64,000 nucleotides of DNA. Source: a virus. A program made the position numbers and the translations under genes. Where the stretch lies: positions 1-64,000 of the IMG/VR virus record IMGVR_UViG_3300022821_000015, one strand, 5' to 3'. Under the pieces are notes generated by a model. It worked only from the letters and a program-made list of their open reading frames with translations. It made no database searches and had not been told where the DNA came from. Of this stretch, positions 55,745 through 63,380 are shown piece by piece (within the stretch, counting starts at the first letter, position 1; every line of letters begins with the position of its first letter).

Positions 55745-56657
55745 AATCATCATCTCTAAATTTTTTATACAGTGTTCCTATATCAACAATACTAGTGGCA
55801 CCATTTTCATCTTGAATAGTTATCAAAGAAGAGTGTACCACGCAACAGTGTTCCCGCCTGAATTTTTCAGTACCAATAGCCTGTTCTTCGTCGTCTGCCC
55901 ATTTTTGGTCACGGTCTGGATGTTCGTGCCAGAATGATCTGAATGCTTTAAATCCATTCGTTCCAATACCCGTATCATTTCCAAAATCATCTACAGTTTT
56001 GTTTGCCATTTTCCATTCTAGGGCAAACTGATCTTCATCGGAGTTTGGCGTTGATGTGATAATACATTTACCACCTGTTGCTAACGTAGGACGCATTGAA
56101 GTCCAGAATTCACTGGCGATTGTATTACGAACGAATGCAAATTCGTCTAGATATAATAACGTGATTGACATACCACGACCCGTGTTTTCTGTCGTAGCTT
56201 GTGCCACCAATCTTGAACCGTTATCAAACTCCAATGAGTTTTTGTTATATGTAGTTGCGCCGCATCTAATGAAATCGGGACATAGTTCGTAAGCGTATCG
56301 CACACGTTGCATAATCTCAGCTGCACCTGATTGTTTATGTGCTGCTACAAGAATAATACTATCAGGCTTGAACATAGCAAACCATAATAGGTATCCCGCT
56401 GCTGTTGTCGATTTTCCCGTCTGTCGTGGCATAAGCGCAATGGCAAAACGATTGTGGTGATATGTATCCACCAGTCTTTCTTGAAACTCGAACGGTGAAT
56501 ATTTAAGTTGACCCTTGGTAGGGTGCTGAATATAGAAATAATTTTCCAGAAAATATTTATGACCAGTTATCGGATCAGCACATTTTGCAAACTCTATCAT
56601 TTGCTCACGTGTATATACCATTTTCATATTTGGTTTTTTAACTAGTTCTTCTGACAT
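55731..56657 (-). CDS. 17: Terminase large subunit, N-terminal ATPase fragment with 37-residue N-intein
   Basis: The ATPase half of gp17: HNRFAIALMPRQTGKSTTAA is Walker A (RQTGKST type), ITLLYLDEFAFV is Walker B with the catalytic Glu, and KCIITSTPNSDEDQF is the coupling motif. The extein ends EKFRREHC; the next Cys starts the N-intein CVVHSSLITIQDENGATSIV. ATG 56657 is preceded by TAGGGAGAT. It powers DNA translocation when joined to the nuclease fragment. Confidence 0.93.
   Translation of the reverse strand: MSEELVKKPNMKMVYTREQMIEFAKCADPITGHKYFLENYFYIQHPTKGQLKYSPFEFQERLVDTYHHNRFAIALMPRQTGKSTTAAGYLLWFAMFKPDSIILVAAHKQSGAAEIMQRVRYAYELCPDFIRCGATTYNKNSLEFDNGSRLVAQATTENTGRGMSITLLYLDEFAFVRNTIASEFWTSMRPTLATGGKCIITSTPNSDEDQFALEWKMANKTVDDFGNDTGIGTNGFKAFRSFWHEHPDRDQKWADDEEQAIGTEKFRREHCCVVHSSLITIQDENGATSIVDIGTLYKKFRDDDFLDK
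55734..55844 (-). other. TerL split intein, N-intein half (37 residues)
   Basis: CVVHSSLITIQDENGATSIV then DIGTLYKKF and an acidic end. It carries block A only. The spacing C-V-x-x-x-x-x-x-x-x-x-DG...LYKK resembles the 25-residue N-intein of the Ace Lake TerL intein. Confidence 0.87.
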
Positions 56658-56666
56658 TTTATCTCC

Positions 56667-56918
56667 CTATCTAGGCTGAAACCAATCAACCCGTTGTATT
56701 TTTTCTGCACCATATTTAGTAGTGTGGGCGAGTAAAATTTCAGAAATAACGGCGTCGATGTTGATGTGCCAATAATTGAGAAATTGGTGTGTTCGTGGGT
56801 ATTGTGGCTGACAGTCTTCATATTGCCAGACAAACTCTTGGATTAACGAAGTGTAATCCGGCACATAATAATATATTTGCAAGGTGGTTAATCGGTTATT
56901 GGTGTATTCAACCGTCAT
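56667..56918 (-). CDS. Unknown protein upstream of terL (83 aa), predicted leaderless
   Basis: MTVEYTNNRLTTLQIYYYVP, LIQEFVWQYEDCQPQYPRTH, NIDAVISEILLAHTTKYGAE. Ends 9 bases before the terL start. GATAAATA lies 4 bases before ATG 56918. Unknown; possibly a packaging accessory, given its position. Confidence 0.55.
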   Translation of the reverse strand: MTVEYTNNRLTTLQIYYYVPDYTSLIQEFVWQYEDCQPQYPRTHQFLNYWHINIDAVISEILLAHTTKYGAEKIQRVDWFQPR

Positions 56919-56922
56919 ATGA

Positions 56923-56930
56923 TATTTATC
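56923..56930 (-). promoter_or_regulatory. Late promoter box 4 nt before ATG (56918)
   Basis: Minus strand GATAAATA-TCAT-ATG. Confidence 0.65.
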
Positions 56931-56937
56931 TTTTATA

Positions 56938-56984
56938 TTGACTTTAAGTTATATTATGATATAATAGCAGACGGGGCATAAATA
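56938..56984 (+). promoter_or_regulatory. Tandem early and late promoters of the HNH gene
   Basis: TTGACT (56938-56943), 16-bp spacer, TATAAT (56960-56965), followed by the late box CATAAATA (56977-56984), then TAGGAGAAAG before ATG 57005. The gene can be expressed both early and late. Confidence 0.72.
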
Positions 56985-57004
56985 CCCTTAATAGGAGAAA
57001 GAAA

Positions 57005-57550
57005 ATGACCGATTGTTTGGTCCTTAACGCATCATATGAGCCAATGTCAGTAATACCACTGAGCGCAATTTCGTGGCAACGTGTAATGAAACTGCTCGTC
57101 CTAGATCGTGTCAAAACAATAGCACACTATGACGATTGGGTTGTGCACAGTCAAAAGCTTGCATTCCCTGTACCAGCGTTGGTTATCACTACTGAATACT
57201 TTGATTTCAAGAAGGCTGTTAGATACAGCAAGGATAATATTTTCTTGCGTGATCTATATCAGTGTCAGTATTGCAGTGATACTTTTGAAAAAGGCGAACT
57301 AACGATTGACCACGTGCGTCCTCGTGCGTTGGGTGGGAAAACATCGTGGGAAAACTGTGCCACTGCATGTAAGATGTGTAATGAACAGAAGGCTGACCGT
57401 ATGGAAATGCATCCTATTCGTGAACCTTATAAACCTGATCCACATCAGATGATGTTCGCTATGCGTGATAAGCCACTGATGATTAAGCATCCTAGTTGGG
57501 CTAAGTATCTTGAACCATACCGAAAGGTGGTTTATAAAAAAGCTGTTTAA
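57005..57550 (+). CDS. HNH endonuclease (181 aa)
   Basis: CQYCSDTFEKGELTIDHVRP, RALGGKTSWENCATACKMCN: Cys-x-x-Cys, the DH of the HNH motif, the Asn, and a second Cys-x-x-Cys. The N-terminal domain MTDCLVLNASYEPMSVIPLS is typical of the McrA-like HNH group. It may degrade host DNA, act in packaging, or be mobile; phage packaging sites often lie beside such genes. A plus-strand single-gene unit with its own early and late promoters and a strong terminator. Confidence 0.88.
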   Translation: MTDCLVLNASYEPMSVIPLSAISWQRVMKLLVLDRVKTIAHYDDWVVHSQKLAFPVPALVITTEYFDFKKAVRYSKDNIFLRDLYQCQYCSDTFEKGELTIDHVRPRALGGKTSWENCATACKMCNEQKADRMEMHPIREPYKPDPHQMMFAMRDKPLMIKHPSWAKYLEPYRKVVYKKAV

Positions 57551-57552
57551 AG

Positions 57553-57586
57553 AAAAAACCCCAGACTTCAAAATCTGGGGTTTTTT
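57553..57586. terminator. Strong bidirectional terminator
   Basis: AAAAAACCCCAGA / TCTGGGGTTTTTT perfect 13-base stem, 8-base loop. It ends the HNH gene and the convergent 653-residue protein gene. Confidence 0.92.
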
Positions 57587-57610
57587 ATTGATTATATTTT
57601 TTTAGTAACG

Positions 57611-59572
57611 TTATTTATGATTAACAGTTGCTTTCATTTGATTTAGAATAGCATGGTAATGTGATTCTTCAATTTTAGCACCTTGTGCGAAAAAATCGGC
57701 CATTGCCTGTGCATCAGAAAAGAACTCTTGTCCTTGCTGACCATCAATATTCATAAACCAGCCATCGGCTCCTCGATCAAAATCACCAGTAGAAATTACG
57801 TTATCTCTAAATGTAACAGTTGTAATACGGCTTCCGTCAGATGAAGGTCCAGAACTAACTACATACTGGCCATTAGTGGCAAGAATCTTTTGTTCATGAG
57901 ATTCGTTAGTTTCTTCTTTAGATTTTTGATCTCTTAACTTTTTAGAATGATCGCGTGCATACTGGCGTTTTTGCGCATCCATTCCGTCAGGGTCTTCTTC
58001 GAATGCCTCGTCTACTTCTTCTTTATCATCATCGGAATCGTCTTTTTTGTCAGATTTCTTACCGAAGAACTCTTTTTGCTTATCGGTCATTTCTGCTTCT
58101 TCAAGCTTATCTTCCTCTTCCTCTTCTGAATTTTTGGTTCTATAGGAATCGGAATCATCTTTCTTGGTCCATTGTTTGCGGGACCATGCTTCTTTTGCCT
58201 TATCGGTCATTTCTGCTTCGTCAAGTTCAACTTCTTCAATCGTTGTTTCTTGTTCTTCAATAGCTTCCGCTTCAAGAGTATCGATAGCTTCCATTAATTT
58301 TTTAATATCGCTCATAGTGTATGTATCCTTATAGTTTTTTAGTTTATTGCGCAAAGAGTTTGCACGTTCTACAACTTTAACTGCGTGTGGTGCACCAGCT
58401 CGCTTAGACTTCTTCATATTTGGTCCGCCGCTAGGCATATTACTATATTCGCTTGATGTTTCTTCGTCTGGCTCATTATCCCAAACTTTTTCATCTTCGG
58501 GTAGTCTTTCCATTCCAGCAAGTTGAAGAAGATCGTTCATATTGAAATCATCTTCTAGTTCTTCTGGACTATCCATTTCTCCATCCATTTCAGCTGAATC
58601 ATTATCCCATGTGTTGGCAACAGCCATATCATCGTCTGCTGACATTGGACCCAAATCATCTAATGGTTCAATCTCCATACCAGCATCATCAGCACCCATT
58701 TCGGCATCAAATCCACCTTCATAATCACCGCCAATTTCTGGTTCCATGCCCATTTCTGGTTCCATGCCCATTTCTGGTTCCATGCCCATTTCTGGTTCCA
58801 TGTCCATTTCTGGTTCTTGATCAAGTGCAGCCATATCATCAACACCGATAGTATCTCCGCCCATTGGTGGAAGATCGCCGGGAACTCCACCTATAGGTTC
58901 CATTCCCATATCATCGCCACCCATTGGATCACCCATTGGATCGCCCATCATATCATCTACTGGCTGGTCAAAACTAACGCTTTTTGTCTGTGCAATACCA
59001 GCAAGGTGCAGTAGTTGCGACAATGATTCTGCATCAGTTGACGACAAATCCGTAATAGATAGATTAATCTGAGCTTCTTCATAAAGTTTGCTGTTTTTTC
59101 TTTTCATCTTTGCTGACTCTGGAATCTGTTCTGCCCATTTACGTGATTGTTCTGGGTATTGCTTATAATATTTGCTCAATAGTTGGTTGATAGCAGTCTT
59201 GATTTTCGTGCTTGGTAGCTGCTGAACGATTTCAGCATCGCTATACTTGCCAGTTTTTTCTAGCTCACGATATGACTGTCTACGAGTTTCCTGTGCTTTC
59301 TTATACTTCTGAATCAACTCCACAAGTTCTGGTGGCATCTTACTACTGTTTTCGGAAACTTTTTCGCCCGATTTGCCCGAACCCTTACGTTCGTCTGCAA
59401 AATAGGATTCGTTAGTTTTATTACCAGTGTTATCACCGCATTCACAAGGGCAGTTACCGTCGCCGCATTTGCCGCCACATTTACCGCCGCACTTACATTC
59501 AGGTCCACATTCACAGCCTTCGCCTTCAGTTTCTAGAAGTGCAATCTTCTTATATACGTCATTAAAGTTCAT
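57611..59572 (-). CDS. Large acidic protein with Cys-rich N-terminus and Met-Glu-Pro repeats (653 aa)
   Basis: The N-terminus MNFNDVYKKIALLETEGEGC is followed by a metallothionein-like cluster (CECGPECKCGGKCGGKCGDG then NCPCEC, 12 cysteines within about 30 residues). The centre has MGD/PMGG and tandem MEPEMG units; later repeats EAEMTDKAKEAW and EAEMTDKQKEFF. The C-terminal ~90 residues are a globular beta domain (NGQYVVSSGPSSDGSRITTV). Extremely acidic. It is likely an internal or scaffold-type virion protein that may bind metal. No family name can be given. Confidence 0.6.
   Translation of the reverse strand: MNFNDVYKKIALLETEGEGCECGPECKCGGKCGGKCGDGNCPCECGDNTGNKTNESYFADERKGSGKSGEKVSENSSKMPPELVELIQKYKKAQETRRQSYRELEKTGKYSDAEIVQQLPSTKIKTAINQLLSKYYKQYPEQSRKWAEQIPESAKMKRKNSKLYEEAQINLSITDLSSTDAESLSQLLHLAGIAQTKSVSFDQPVDDMMGDPMGDPMGGDDMGMEPIGGVPGDLPPMGGDTIGVDDMAALDQEPEMDMEPEMGMEPEMGMEPEMGMEPEIGGDYEGGFDAEMGADDAGMEIEPLDDLGPMSADDDMAVANTWDNDSAEMDGEMDSPEELEDDFNMNDLLQLAGMERLPEDEKVWDNEPDEETSSEYSNMPSGGPNMKKSKRAGAPHAVKVVERANSLRNKLKNYKDTYTMSDIKKLMEAIDTLEAEAIEEQETTIEEVELDEAEMTDKAKEAWSRKQWTKKDDSDSYRTKNSEEEEEDKLEEAEMTDKQKEFFGKKSDKKDDSDDDKEEVDEAFEEDPDGMDAQKRQYARDHSKKLRDQKSKEETNESHEQKILATNGQYVVSSGPSSDGSRITTVTFRDNVISTGDFDRGADGWFMNIDGQQGQEFFSDAQAMADFFAQGAKIEESHYHAILNQMKATVNHK
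58737..58815. repeat. 21-bp tandem repeat, about four units, coding MEPEMG
   Basis: Near-identical units of ttctggttccatgcccat type in tandem, in frame within the acidic gene; the last unit differs by one base. Length variation between isolates is expected. Confidence 0.88.
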
Positions 59573-60150
59573 TATTTTTTCCCCGAGTTGTATTCGCCAC
59601 GATCACTCATAACTGCTTTTGTATTTATAGGATCATCGTTAGTTGTTTTTGCTGCTGGTGTTTTACCTGCATCGAATTCATACTGACGGGTTTCAAGCTC
59701 TTTCAACATATTACCATTATATGCATCACCATATTCAATCTCATATGCATCTTGTTCATATTCTGAATCCAATAATGGCACATAAGGCTCTTCACCTTTG
59801 GAAATTTTTTCTTCACGTGAAATTTCTTCTGGATGAGATGAATTAATCACAACAACCTGCTTACCCGTAAGCCCTGATTGTTCTTGAATGTAATGGTAAA
59901 GTTCATTTGAAGTTACTGGGTAATCAAAAGATACTTCTGAAATATATACATCACTATTTGTGATATTATAAAAGTCCATCGGGTGTTCCTGAATTGGGGT
60001 TTGTTTGAAATTTGACATGCTTTTCAAGCCATACTTCTCAAACATTGTCTCAAAATGGTCCATATCCGGCGCTTCATCAAGCCCAGCTAATTTTACACAG
60101 AAGTTATATTCTTTAACACTTTCTGTTAAATAGTTCTTAAAGGTTTTCAT
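59572..60150 (-). CDS. Unknown protein (192 aa) with KLAGL motif
   Basis: MKTFKNYLTESVKEYNFCVK then LAGLDEAPDMDHFETMFEKY. The N-terminal MKTFxxYLxE resembles the head-targeting peptides of T4 internal proteins. The middle is an alpha/beta domain (SDVYISEVSFDYPVTSNELY, GKQVVVINSSHPEEIS). It sits between gp16 and the acidic protein and could be an internal head protein. Late box and SD GAGGATATC upstream. Confidence 0.55.
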   Translation of the reverse strand: MKTFKNYLTESVKEYNFCVKLAGLDEAPDMDHFETMFEKYGLKSMSNFKQTPIQEHPMDFYNITNSDVYISEVSFDYPVTSNELYHYIQEQSGLTGKQVVVINSSHPEEISREEKISKGEEPYVPLLDSEYEQDAYEIEYGDAYNGNMLKELETRQYEFDAGKTPAAKTTNDDPINTKAVMSDRGEYNSGKK

Positions 60151-60178
60151 TTAACGATATCCTCACTTATTGTATTTA

Positions 60179-60670
60179 TCATTGTTCGTCTTTTTTATTA
60201 GCTAACAACTCACGCAGAAACTCATTACGATCTACTACTTCACCGCTTGACTTAATAGTATCATCATCGATACCAGCATCACGGTCTTGTTTTTGCTTTT
60301 TAAGCTGTAAATCAAGCATTTTTAGCTTCTTATCAATCTTACTATTCTTTGCAGAAATAGAATGACCTAGCATAGATGCCGCAATCTCAAAAATACGCCC
60401 CGATGAACGTGTATCTACATTCATTCCAAGGTTTATTAGATCGTCATATGCCTCTTCTGCTTTTTTTGCCAAACTATCCATTTCTCTGGCGTGTTCATCA
60501 AGACCATCTACTGGCGGTAATGCTGCATCAATATGGTCGGCATTGCCCGATGCTTTTTGGTATTCTTCAATGTCGTGTTTTGCTTTTTCCGTATCAACTT
60601 CTACGTATTCTTCGATATCATCATCGGCTTCGGCAGGGGCAAGGTTCAAAATATCTTCTAACTGTTTCAT
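60179..60670 (-). CDS. 16: Small terminase subunit gp16-like (163 aa), predicted leaderless
   Basis: Start at ATG 60670 (MKQLEDILNLAPAEADDDIE), 4 bases after AATAAATA. Acidic N-terminus, then coiled-coil helices (MDSLAKKAEEAYDDLINLGM, GRIFEIAASMLGHSISAKNS, KIDKKLKMLDLQLKKQK). Length, acidic start, the central EIAxxMLGH helix and position next to gp4 and upstream of terL match T4-type gp16, the ring that recognises DNA for packaging. Confidence 0.75.
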   Translation of the reverse strand: MKQLEDILNLAPAEADDDIEEYVEVDTEKAKHDIEEYQKASGNADHIDAALPPVDGLDEHAREMDSLAKKAEEAYDDLINLGMNVDTRSSGRIFEIAASMLGHSISAKNSKIDKKLKMLDLQLKKQKQDRDAGIDDDTIKSSGEVVDRNEFLRELLANKKDEQ

Positions 60671-60674
60671 ATTA

Positions 60675-60682
60675 TATTTATT
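60675..60682 (-). promoter_or_regulatory. Late promoter box 4 nt before ATG (60670)
   Basis: Minus strand AATAAATA-TAAT-ATG. Confidence 0.65.
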
Positions 60683-61118
60683 TACGTTTTTTTCCGTTAA
60701 GAAATAAATCATCCTCTGTTAAAATGCGGAATATAATACCCATTCTATCACAAAATGCGACTGCACTTTTCCATTTGGCTTCGTTAAGTATAACGGCTTC
60801 CTGTGCTTTCTTAGAACGACCAGCTTCTTTCAAGGTTGTTTGTTTCTTTGGTTTTATTTCAATCAGTTCAGTATGCGCTTTACCGTTTTTATCGTGATAT
60901 TGTATTAAGAAATCTGGAATGTATTTTCTGCGGCGACCATCGATTGGATCAAGGTATGGTATTTTTATAGACTCACTAGCCCACTGAACAATATGCGGAT
61001 TTTGGTCGCAGAAACCCATAAAACTCATTTCCCATGATGATCTATACGTAGGGACTTTATTACCTACATATTTTTGTGGATTTTTGGGATAAAACTTACC
61101 TCTTGCAAAGTTAGGCAT
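60678..61118 (-). CDS. 4: Head completion protein gp4-like, PD-(D/E)XK fold
   Basis: 146 residues: FARGKFYPKNPQKYVGNKVP, TYRSSWEMSFMGFCDQNPHI, IKIPYLDPIDGRRRKYIPDF, AHTELIEIKPKKQT. The FARGKxxPxNPxKYxG start, RSSWE and the DF...IEIKP nuclease-type motif identify the T4 gp4 family, needed for head completion after packaging. It lies in the expected order beside gp16 and the tail genes. A late-type box overlaps the end of the upstream gene. Confidence 0.85.
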   Translation of the reverse strand: MPNFARGKFYPKNPQKYVGNKVPTYRSSWEMSFMGFCDQNPHIVQWASESIKIPYLDPIDGRRRKYIPDFLIQYHDKNGKAHTELIEIKPKKQTTLKEAGRSKKAQEAVILNEAKWKSAVAFCDRMGIIFRILTEDDLFLNGKKRK

Positions 61119-61497
61119 CTATATTTCGTGATACATATTTATTGGGAACGATAGGGTTGGAATAACCTAATAAACTTGTGCCCCTGCGTGTTTCATTGAA
61201 ATACAATGCCAGCACTTGATCCAAATGTAAACTATCGTATTTTTTTAACTCATTGATTACATCGGTTGTATTAACTTCCTGTGCATCAGCACTAGCAATG
61301 ATAGCTTCCGATAACGATGTTGCTTGATCTTCATTTCCTGTTTTATTAAGAGAAAATGCATATACCACATCCCATTCTGCACCAGTAATAGTTACCGACT
61401 GTTCAAAATATCCGTCAAAGAATGTTCTGGTTTTATCTTCCTGTGATTGTTCAACAGATAAGTCTGTATTTGGTAAGTTTGTATATCGGACTGCCAT
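61111..61497 (-). CDS. Structural-cluster protein (128 aa)
   Basis: MAVRYTNLPNTDLSVEQSQE, TRTFFDGYFEQSVTITGAEW, VVYAFSLNKTGNED and DSLHLDQVLALYFNETRRGT then SLLGYSN. A position between gp4 and the tail-tube-like gene suggests a neck, baseplate or tail assembly protein. T4 has gene 53 in the equivalent place, but similarity is not evident. It overlaps neighbours by a few bases at both ends. Confidence 0.65.
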   Translation of the reverse strand: MAVRYTNLPNTDLSVEQSQEDKTRTFFDGYFEQSVTITGAEWDVVYAFSLNKTGNEDQATSLSEAIIASADAQEVNTTDVINELKKYDSLHLDQVLALYFNETRRGTSLLGYSNPIVPNKYVSRNIDA

Positions 61498-62705
61498 TAA
61501 AAACTCCCTTCAGTATCGCTCAAGTTTCTATTAGGAGTATTTATAAGTGTAACTTTAGACCGCCCTCTATTTATAGGTGGCATAGTAGATACAGGAGTTG
61601 AACGTTTCTGGATTACTTGCTTTTGAGATATCACTGTATTACTATTTACCGTTCTATTGGGCGGCGGTGAGTTTCCTTGGGCACTATTAGATTTTACTAT
61701 ATTCGACATTCTTGGAAATACAGAGTTTGAAAGTGGATTTTTACCACGTAAAAAATCTTTTCCAGCTTGTTTCAGTTCATCAGTGATAATGCTTTTAAAA
61801 TCCGAGTTACGATTATTAAATACTGTTCTACCAAGACCAAATATTCCACCGAGTATATTGCCCGATGAAAATGATTCAACAACACCAAGACCGGCATCGA
61901 GTAATCCACCTTGCCCGAATACAGAATTAGTTCCGCCGCCCAATGGAGTTATTGGACTAGGTGTTCTATCATAATGATCAATGGCGAAGTTTTTAGGAGA
62001 ATCATCATTGACAAGACCCGTGGCATACACCACTGTTTCATACTGGACTTGCATATTATGTTCCATAAATGTTCCATCTGCATAATCGTGTCTGTCGTGA
62101 CCGAAAGATGTAATAACAGGATTAACCAATGTATGTTCAACAAATTTCTTCTGCCACATAGAATATACACGAATATCAGTAAAAAACTGTTTTGCGGATG
62201 ATGCATTACGTGGTCCACGATCCATACCCCATGAAATATGTTCACGATTTGAATAAACATCATTCACCGTATACGCACGGTCCAATGTTGATGAATTTGT
62301 TGAATATTCAGGGTCTTGATAAAAGAAGCTATAATATGCATACCAAAGTTTACGAATAATGTCACTCTGATCATCATGAAATGTTATTCCAACTGGCTGA
62401 TAGTTTATTCTATGCTGTGTTGTTCTATGTCGGTTGTACTGATTGCGGTCTTCGATATCAATGTTGAACTGCGGTAAGTCGCATCCTTTTACAAATAAAT
62501 GCAAGTCGCCTTTTTCGTTGGTGGTGATTTTACCATCAAGGTATGGTTTAGCTTCAGGAGAAAAGTTAAACACAACATGAAACAGATGCTTATATCTGGG
62601 TTGATAAGCATATGTATCAGCAACGAAAGCTTGGGAGCCGTGAGCATAATCCCTCACGGTATCTCCCTGCACAATCTGCTTTAGGAATTTGTTTACACTA
62701 CTCAT
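61497..62705 (-). CDS. Tail-tube-fold protein, tube-initiator (gp54/gp48)-like (402 aa)
   Basis: RYKHLFHVVFNFSPEAKPYL, LHLFVKGCDLPQFNIDIEDR, NRHRTTQHRINYQPVGITFH, DIIRKLWYAYYSFFYQDPEY, MQVQYETVVYATGLV: the order (FxVxF, VKxxxLP, ITFxDD, hxLWxxY, YETVxY) is that of T4 gp19/gp54-type tail tube folds. The C-terminal third is Gly/Pro-rich. It probably caps or starts the tube on the baseplate. Co-transcribed with gp19. Confidence 0.7.
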   Translation of the reverse strand: MSSVNKFLKQIVQGDTVRDYAHGSQAFVADTYAYQPRYKHLFHVVFNFSPEAKPYLDGKITTNEKGDLHLFVKGCDLPQFNIDIEDRNQYNRHRTTQHRINYQPVGITFHDDQSDIIRKLWYAYYSFFYQDPEYSTNSSTLDRAYTVNDVYSNREHISWGMDRGPRNASSAKQFFTDIRVYSMWQKKFVEHTLVNPVITSFGHDRHDYADGTFMEHNMQVQYETVVYATGLVNDDSPKNFAIDHYDRTPSPITPLGGGTNSVFGQGGLLDAGLGVVESFSSGNILGGIFGLGRTVFNNRNSDFKSIITDELKQAGKDFLRGKNPLSNSVFPRMSNIVKSNSAQGNSPPPNRTVNSNTVISQKQVIQKRSTPVSTMPPINRGRSKVTLINTPNRNLSDTEGSF

Positions 62706-62717
62706 ACGAGTATCCTA

Positions 62718-63335
62718 TTAGCCTGTAAAGACTGTTCCGAGTGTTCTACCGATATCCACACCAACTCCAGTGCCAAGTGGTGTTTGAACTGCGTTATCAA
62801 AACGAAGTGTAACATCAACTGTCATTGGTTCAGATGAAGCATAATCACCGTCACTATAAGCAACGTTTGTGATAAAGCAACCATACATTTCCCAAGTTTC
62901 AAGAACGTTGGCATCGAACTGTCCGTTACCACCATCAAGAACTTCGAAGCGGGAAATAAACTTATAGTCAATACCAGAAGAAGCACGGCTTTGTTCCATC
63001 ATATCAAACTGCTTTTGAACCTGTTCACCAACCAAGCGTGTTACTGCACCAGATACATCATCACGGAATGATACTGTGATATCTTCCCAAGTGTGCTTAC
63101 CAGCAAAGTGTACCTTTGAGTTGTATACATCAACTGTTAGTGGTTCAAATGCTAGCTTCGGACGAGCAAATGTTTTGATTTGTTTTGTTAGTTCGGTTCT
63201 TGGAGAACTGATACCAAAGTTTTCAAATGTAGCACGAAAACCGTATGCTAATTTTGGGAATAGTAATCCCTGTTGATTTGCGCTTTGGTCATTATCCAAA
63301 GGAACTGTGAATTTGTTCAATGAAGAAACTGACAT
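62718..63335 (-). CDS. 19: Tail tube protein gp19
   Basis: 205 residues. PKLAYGFRATFENFGISSPR, ELTKQIKTFARPKLAFEPLT, VHFAGKHTWEDITVSFRDDV, LETWEMYGCFITNVAYSDGD, SEPMTVDVTLRFDNAVQTP. These match T4-type gp19, which polymerises into the inner tail tube around the tape measure. Late box AATAAATAC and SD AGGAGT precede ATG 63335. It follows the sheath gene terminator and so forms its own strong late unit. Confidence 0.9.
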   Translation of the reverse strand: MSVSSLNKFTVPLDNDQSANQQGLLFPKLAYGFRATFENFGISSPRTELTKQIKTFARPKLAFEPLTVDVYNSKVHFAGKHTWEDITVSFRDDVSGAVTRLVGEQVQKQFDMMEQSRASSGIDYKFISRFEVLDGGNGQFDANVLETWEMYGCFITNVAYSDGDYASSEPMTVDVTLRFDNAVQTPLGTGVGVDIGRTLGTVFTG

Positions 63336-63380
63336 ATTATATAACTCCTGTTTGTTATTAGTATTTATTAAATTTTAGAC

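Noticed and set aside
57955-58263. Plus-strand Leu-rich frame that could look like a membrane protein
   Set aside because: It is antisense to the acidic repeat protein, and the Leu/Phe runs arise from Glu/Lys codons.
58737-58815. Tandem 21-bp units as a CRISPR array
   Set aside because: Units are contiguous without spacers and encode in-frame MEPEMG.
60376-60897. 173-codon plus-strand frame across gp16 and gp4
   Set aside because: It runs antisense through two well-supported packaging genes and lacks any motif or ribosome site.
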